Shown: positions 24,966 through 28,174 of the stretch, one piece after another
Layout: every line of letters begins with the position of its first letter
How positions within the stretch are numbered: the stretch's first letter is position 1
DNA from: Fidelibacterota bacterium
GTDB lineage: Bacteria > Marinisomatota > Marinisomatia > Marinisomatales > TCS55
Assembly: GCA_004124535.1 (NCBI GenBank)
Contig: SCKQ01000028.1
Span: forward strand, 1 to 28,174
Direction: 5' to 3'
DNA length: 28,174 bases
Translations under genes and position numbers: made by a program
Notes under the pieces: model-generated
Told to the model about the DNA's origin: nothing
What the model saw: only the letters and a program-made list of their open reading frames with translations
Databases searched by the model: none

Positions 24966-25928
24966 TTATAAATGCAATTCCAGCGTATCTCTGAATTGAC
25001 CGCTGGCGCCAAAATTTTCCTTAAAACGGGCCAACCCCATATTGGGTTCTTCATTGACAGTAAAAATGCCAAAATCAAATACACGAAACTTTTCCTGTAT
25101 CGCCCACTCAAAAACCTTATAGAATAATAAGTTAATGGGGCGCGCTTCCTGGAAATCTTCATCATGGCTTATATAAAACGCTAATACCACATTCTCCGTT
25201 GCAATGAAGTTCACTACACCGGCAACCATCTTATCTTCCATGTACGCACTAAATAAATAAATTTTATCAGGAAATAATTTTTTTAAATGCAGCAATTCTG
25301 TCAATGTATGCGTAGGGCTTACGTTGTGGCGAATACTCAAGTTCTTTTTTAGTATATAGTAAAATTTTTCAAAATCCTCTGATTGTCTTACAACAATGCC
25401 GGCTTTTTCCGCTTTTCGTACTGCTGTGCGGTGGGTTGACTTAAATTTAGACAAATTGTCATCAATGGTCTCTTCTAGAAAAAGAACACTGGAAATTTCC
25501 CTCCGTAAGTATTTATATCCATTTTTTTGGAGTGCAAAATCGATATAGTGGGATAAACGCCGGCTATAGATTGTGGGCGGCTGTGTTAGTCGAATACCAT
25601 CGAAATTATTTGCTTTGGCATATTCTGAAAGTTGTTCTACCATTGCCAAGGCATCCGCAAAAGCCAGATCTTCCGGAACAACAAACGAACCTACAGAAGC
25701 ACCGGGGTGGGATACAAGTTGCCGGCGGCCATCGTTTGCAATGATTGCTGCAGGTAATACACTAATCAATTTTCCTTTCTTATAAAATTCAAGGCTATGG
25801 TCATTGAAGCGCCCTTCTGGATGATAGCTTAAAAATCGGCGTGTATGGAATAGGGTGCCGTTATTTGCTAAGGAGACAAAGCTATCCCACGCTGCAGAAT
25901 TGTTATTAAATCGTTTTACAGTTATCAT
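24966..25928 (-). CDS. FemAB / GNAT-like acyltransferase of a polysaccharide cluster
   Basis: The 320-residue protein has two tandem GNAT-like halves. The N-terminal half contains LFHTRRFLSYHPEGRF and GASVGSFVVPE. The C-terminal half (from about 165) contains STHRTAVRKAEKAG, LFSAYMEDKMVAGVVNFIA, ARPINLLFYKVFEWA and RVFDFGIFTVNEEPNMGLARFKENFGA. This last pattern (D(F/G)...N.GL.RFK..FGA) is the common signature of FemAB-related proteins (Acetyltransf_6), which transfer aminoacyl or acetyl groups. In glycan clusters these probably modify a sugar. It is the first gene of the leftward unit, divergent from eno. Confidence 0.85.
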   Translation of the reverse strand: MITVKRFNNNSAAWDSFVSLANNGTLFHTRRFLSYHPEGRFNDHSLEFYKKGKLISVLPAAIIANDGRRQLVSHPGASVGSFVVPEDLAFADALAMVEQLSEYAKANNFDGIRLTQPPTIYSRRLSHYIDFALQKNGYKYLRREISSVLFLEETIDDNLSKFKSTHRTAVRKAEKAGIVVRQSEDFEKFYYILKKNLSIRHNVSPTHTLTELLHLKKLFPDKIYLFSAYMEDKMVAGVVNFIATENVVLAFYISHDEDFQEARPINLLFYKVFEWAIQEKFRVFDFGIFTVNEEPNMGLARFKENFGASGQFRDTLELHL

Positions 25929-25946
25929 AGGGTTAAATGAAACGAA

Positions 25947-25975
25947 AAATTAGGGGGAGAAGTTTCCAGAAACAA
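25947..25975 (-). promoter_or_regulatory. Candidate promoter for the polysaccharide cluster
   Basis: On the minus strand TTGTTT (25975-25970) and TAATTT (25952-25947) are 17 bases apart, 20 bases ahead of the ATG at 25928. The spacer carries GTTTC-CA-GAAAC, an exact 5-base dyad (25962-25973). The match to a sigma-70 type promoter is partial, so this is a candidate only. Confidence 0.35.
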
Positions 25976-25993
25976 TTCCTGAATGATTTACGT

Positions 25994-26022
25994 TTGCACC
26001 GGTAAAATCGACTCTCTAATTT
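25994..26022 (+). promoter_or_regulatory. Candidate promoter for eno
   Basis: TTGCAC (25994-25999) and TAATTT (26017-26022) are separated by 17 bases, 24 bases ahead of the eno ATG. It uses the same -10 hexamer and spacing as the divergent promoter candidate on the other strand. The match is weak at -35. Confidence 0.35.
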
Positions 26023-26046
26023 GCTCCCTTGATTTATGGATAATTA

Positions 26047-27327
26047 ATGTCAGATACATTCATAGCACACATACACGCCCGGGAAATTCTTGATTCCCGC
26101 GGTAATCCAACCGTAGAAGTTGATATGCAATTAAACGATAGTAGCTTTGGACGGGCAGCCGTTCCTTCCGGAGCATCTACGGGTGAACACGAAGCAGTTG
26201 AATTGCGCGATGGTGGTAATCGTTATTTGGGTAAAGGTACACTGCAGGCGATTCAAAATGTAAATGATACAATAGGGCCAGTATTGATTGGAAAAGACGC
26301 TCTGGATCAACGTGGAATAGATAATCTGATGATTGAATTAGATGGGACTGATAATAAATCCAAACTTGGCGCCAATGCTATGCTAGGTGTTTCCATGGCC
26401 GCGGCAAGGGCAGTTGCTGATCATAATAATCTGCCGCTGTTTCAATCTCTGGGCGGCAATGATGCTATAACTTTACCGATTCCTATGATGAATATTTTGA
26501 ATGGCGGCAGTCATGCCGATAACAGTCTTGATATCCAGGAGTTCATGGTTTTTCCCATCGGCGCGGAATCTTTTTCACACGCTTTGCAGATGGGGACTGA
26601 AATTTTTCATAACCTAAAATCTGTACTAAAAGTAAAAGGATTAAATACAGCTGTGGGCGATGAAGGCGGGTTTGCTCCTGACTTAAACAGTAACGAAGAA
26701 GCTGTTGAGGTTATCTTGGAAGCGATAAATAATGCGGGCTACAAACCAGGGGAAGAAATATATATCGCTCTGGATGTTGCTGCCAGTGAACTCTATAAAG
26801 ATGGGGCTTATCATCTGGAATCTGAAGGGCGAACACTTTCTGCAAATGAAATGGTGGATTATTATAAAAGCCTCATTGATAAATATCCCATTGTTTCTAT
26901 TGAAGACGGCTTGGCGGAAAATGATTGGGAAGGCTGGCAGCAGATGAATAATGAATTGGGTAATCGTATTCAAATAGTCGGGGACGACCTTACGGTGACC
27001 AACATTAAACGATTGCAGAAAGCCATAGATATTAAAGCCATGAATGCTATCCTGATAAAGTTAAATCAAATCGGCACAGTCAGTGAAACAATTGATACCG
27101 TTGCTTTAGCTAAAACCAACAATTACGGCACCATCATTTCCCACCGTTCTGGCGAAACAGAGGATACCATCATTGCTGATTTTGCAGTGGCCATGGGCGC
27201 CGGACAAATCAAAACAGGTTCAGCCTCACGGACAGATCGCATCGGCAAGTACAACCAGCTGCTGCGCATTGAAGAATCCTTGGGGAATAAGGCTAATTTC
27301 CCGGGACGTGAGGTTTTGGGAATATAA
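26047..27327 (+). CDS. eno: Enolase
   Basis: A 426-residue glycolytic enzyme converting 2-phosphoglycerate to phosphoenolpyruvate. Signature blocks are [46 protein letters not shown] (Glu165), [10 protein letters not shown] (Glu206), [28 protein letters not shown], and [11 protein letters not shown]. The length is standard for bacteria. Its TAA overlaps the ATG of the following FtsB-like gene (TAATG). No strong Shine-Dalgarno precedes the ATG; only a GGA is seen about 8 bases ahead. Confidence 0.98.
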   Translation: MSDTFIAHIHAREILDSRGNPTVEVDMQLNDSSFGRAAVPSGASTGEHEAVELRDGGNRYLGKGTLQAIQNVNDTIGPVLIGKDALDQRGIDNLMIELDGTDNKSKLGANAMLGVSMAAARAVADHNNLPLFQSLGGNDAITLPIPMMNILNGGSHADNSLDIQEFMVFPIGAESFSHALQMGTEIFHNLKSVLKVKGLNTAVGDEGGFAPDLNSNEEAVEVILEAINNAGYKPGEEIYIALDVAASELYKDGAYHLESEGRTLSANEMVDYYKSLIDKYPIVSIEDGLAENDWEGWQQMNNELGNRIQIVGDDLTVTNIKRLQKAIDIKAMNAILIKLNQIGTVSETIDTVALAKTNNYGTIISHRSGETEDTIIADFAVAMGAGQIKTGSASRTDRIGKYNQLLRIEESLGNKANFPGREVLGI

Positions 27328-27674
27328 TGAGACGCTATTCCTCCATGCAGCGCAGGCGCAAGAAAAAACGTCCTGACCAAGCACTCGAACTGCAAAAAAA
27401 ACTGGTACGTTTTGTATTGATTCTTGGTGCTATTGTACTGCTTATCATTTTCTTTTTCGGGGATCACGGTGTATATCAATTGTATCGCTTGAGAGAGGAA
27501 AAAGCTGAAATACAGCAATCCATTGTACAATTACGAGAAGAAAAAATACGTTTAGAAAGTGAAAAGACACGGTTGGAGACAGACTATAAATACATTGAAC
27601 AGCTCGCTCGGGAACGCTACCGCATGGCTAAACCGGGGGAAAAGGTTTTTAAGGTCGTCCCAAAAGAAGAATAA
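27327..27674 (+). CDS. FtsB / DivIC-like septum formation initiator
   Basis: The 115-residue protein has a basic N-terminus (RRYSSMQRRRKKKRP), one membrane segment (about 28-45), a periplasmic coiled coil (about 52-90), and the family tail EQLARERYRMAKPGEKVF (91-108). This is the DivIC/FtsB architecture, which bridges FtsL and FtsQ in the divisome. The eno-ftsB order is found in many bacteria. The ATG overlaps the eno stop (TAATG), so translation is coupled. Confidence 0.93.
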   Translation: MRRYSSMQRRRKKKRPDQALELQKKLVRFVLILGAIVLLIIFFFGDHGVYQLYRLREEKAEIQQSIVQLREEKIRLESEKTRLETDYKYIEQLARERYRMAKPGEKVFKVVPKEE

Positions 27675-27693
27675 TTTTTTATTATACTAGGGG

Positions 27694-27726
27694 AAACGTT
27701 TACTAGAAAAAAACTATCTATATAAA
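27694..27726 (+). promoter_or_regulatory. Candidate promoter with palindromic site before the acyl-CoA synthetase gene
   Basis: TTTACT (27699-27704) and TATAAA (27721-27726) are 16 bases apart. An exact 8-base palindrome, AAACGTTT (27694-27701), overlaps the -35 element. Its CG centre and flanking AAA/TTT resemble LacI-family operators. The site lies about 200 bases ahead of the likely synthetase start. This is inference from shape only. Confidence 0.35.
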
Positions 27727-27880
27727 ACAGGGAAGCTTATGGGCAGATGGGGATAAGGTAAAGGTAATAAAGGATGACTACATTACTGTTTCAGTGACCA
27801 AAGATGGTCCATTACTTTTGAATATTTCAGCAGTGCTTTCACTTGCGGCTGAAAAAAGTTTATTTTATTTTCATGAATAA
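27707..27880 (+). other. Open frame without a start codon, possible gene remnant
   Basis: Between a TAG at 27704 and a TAA at 27878 lies a 57-codon open frame reading KQGSLWADGDKVKVIKDDY and onward to SAVLSLAAEKSLFYFHE. The composition looks protein-like (GDKVKVIKDDYITVSV). No ATG occurs in frame, and the first GTG is late. It may be the end of a decayed gene, a gene with a non-standard start, or chance in AT-rich DNA. I do not recognise the product. Confidence 0.2.
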
Positions 27881-27914
27881 TGAAAACAATTTATTAAATC
27901 AATTTCAATCGTAG
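27873..27914 (+). other. 13-codon upstream mini-ORF (possible leader peptide)
   Basis: ATG at 27873 opens MNNENNLLNQFQS and stops at TAG (27912-27914). It is in the same frame as the acyl-CoA synthetase that follows. Its TAG overlaps the AGGA that serves as Shine-Dalgarno for the ATT start at 27924. No Shine-Dalgarno precedes its own ATG. It could be a leader peptide or the true N-terminus cut by a mutation or sequencing error. Confidence 0.35.
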
Positions 27915-27923
27915 GATTACCTG

Positions 27924-28174
27924 ATTTCATACTTAAGTGATTTCCATGAATCAATCAAAAAACCAGAACAGTTCTGGTCTAAACAAGCTGAAAAAATCGA
28001 TTGGTTTAAATCCCCGGAGAAAATCTTTTCTCAGGATGATCATGGATTTTACAGTTGGTTTGAGGGAGGAACCCTAAACACATGCTATTTAGCACTGGAC
28101 AAACATGTAGCTGATGGCCGTGGAAATCAACCTGCGCTCATATATGATTCTCCTGTAACAGATAAGAAACAGAC
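27924..28174 (+). CDS. Propionyl/acetyl-CoA synthetase, N-terminal part (runs off the right edge)
   Basis: From 27924 the frame reads ISYLSDFHESIKKPEQFW, then QAEKIDWFKSPEKIF, FYSWFEGGTLNTCYLALDKHV, and GNQPALIYDSPVTDKKQ. This is the N-terminal ACAS_N domain of AMP-forming propionyl-CoA synthetase (PrpE) and its acetyl-CoA synthetase relatives. The enzyme makes acyl-CoA from the acid, ATP and CoA, feeding the methylmalonyl-CoA route. The catalytic domain is beyond the window. No ATG, GTG or TTG occurs in frame between the TAG at 27912 and the edge. The best start is ATT at 27924, with AGGA (27913-27916) 7 bases ahead. A mutated ATG or a sequencing error is an alternative. Confidence 0.75.
   Translation, partial: MSYLSDFHESIKKPEQFWSKQAEKIDWFKSPEKIFSQDDHGFYSWFEGGTLNTCYLALDKHVADGRGNQPALIYDSPVTDKKQ

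Noticed and set aside
27946..28077. ATG-started frame of about 43 codons inside the acyl-CoA synthetase
   Set aside because: It is out of frame with the clearly conserved synthetase sequence and has no motif of its own.
1..28174. CRISPR array to accompany the Cas6b-like gene
   Set aside because: No run of regularly spaced direct repeats was seen on reading through. Nearly all the DNA is occupied by recognisable genes, and the intergenic gaps are too short.
27873..28174. Pyrrolysine or suppressor reading of the in-frame TAG
   Set aside because: RF1, which terminates at UAG, is encoded in the window. The 13 upstream codons are not family-like, and the conserved family sequence begins at ATT 27924, so read-through is not needed.

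Overview
The window is a compact, gene-dense piece of bacterial chromosome that is AT-rich by eye. It reads almost entirely leftwards (minus strand) from about 25.9 kb down to 1, and rightwards (plus strand) from 26.0 kb to the end. The gene content combines a bacterial core set (dnaE, rho, prfA, prmC, rpmE, murI, folC, eno) with a UbiA-type prenyltransferase of the kind common in the FCB superphylum and a B12/propionate theme. This fits an FCB-group bacterium, possibly Candidatus Marinimicrobia or a relative. That placement is inference from protein flavour only. No rRNA, tRNA, CRISPR array, insertion sequence or prophage was seen.

Layout, in transcription order on the minus strand. (1) 25.9-20.4 kb is a surface-polysaccharide cluster: FemAB/GNAT-like acyltransferase, Wzx-type flippase and three glycosyltransferases, several joined by 4-base overlaps. 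(2) 20.35-19.68 kb is a small cassette of two paralogous ~70-residue membrane proteins. Each has a near-perfect Shine-Dalgarno. The cassette has a dyad-containing promoter candidate, an intrinsic terminator in the leader, a large hairpin between the genes and a hairpin at the end. (3) 19.5-16.0 kb carries cell-wall and folate genes: N-acetylmuramoyl-L-alanine amidase, murI, folC. (4) 15.9-12.2 kb carries rho, a stand-alone Cas6b-like protein with a lysine-rich tail, an aspartate aminotransferase and rpmE, ending in a terminator. (5) 12.1-4.5 kb is a tightly overlapping run: DUF1385 membrane protein, prfA (RF1), prmC (its methyltransferase), a UbiA prenyltransferase, dnaE and dtd. (6) 4.45-0.37 kb holds a B12-binding mutase subunit, a TPR protein, an Xaa-Pro aminopeptidase, a SAM methyltransferase, an AlkA-type glycosylase and a HAD phosphatase. 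The 5' part of a secreted protein gene runs off the left edge.

On the plus strand, eno is coupled to an FtsB/DivIC-like divisome gene. After a ~250-base regulatory stretch, a propionyl/acetyl-CoA synthetase gene begins and runs off the right edge. This synthetase has no ATG, GTG or TTG in its reading frame. Its best start is an ATT with a well-placed Shine-Dalgarno that overlaps the stop codon of a 13-codon upstream mini-ORF.

The items most worth follow-up are the Cas6b-like RAMP protein without any CRISPR array, the twin small-membrane-protein cassette with its RNA structures, and the AUU-start/leader-peptide arrangement of the acyl-CoA synthetase. No stretch longer than 300 bases lacks a gene.
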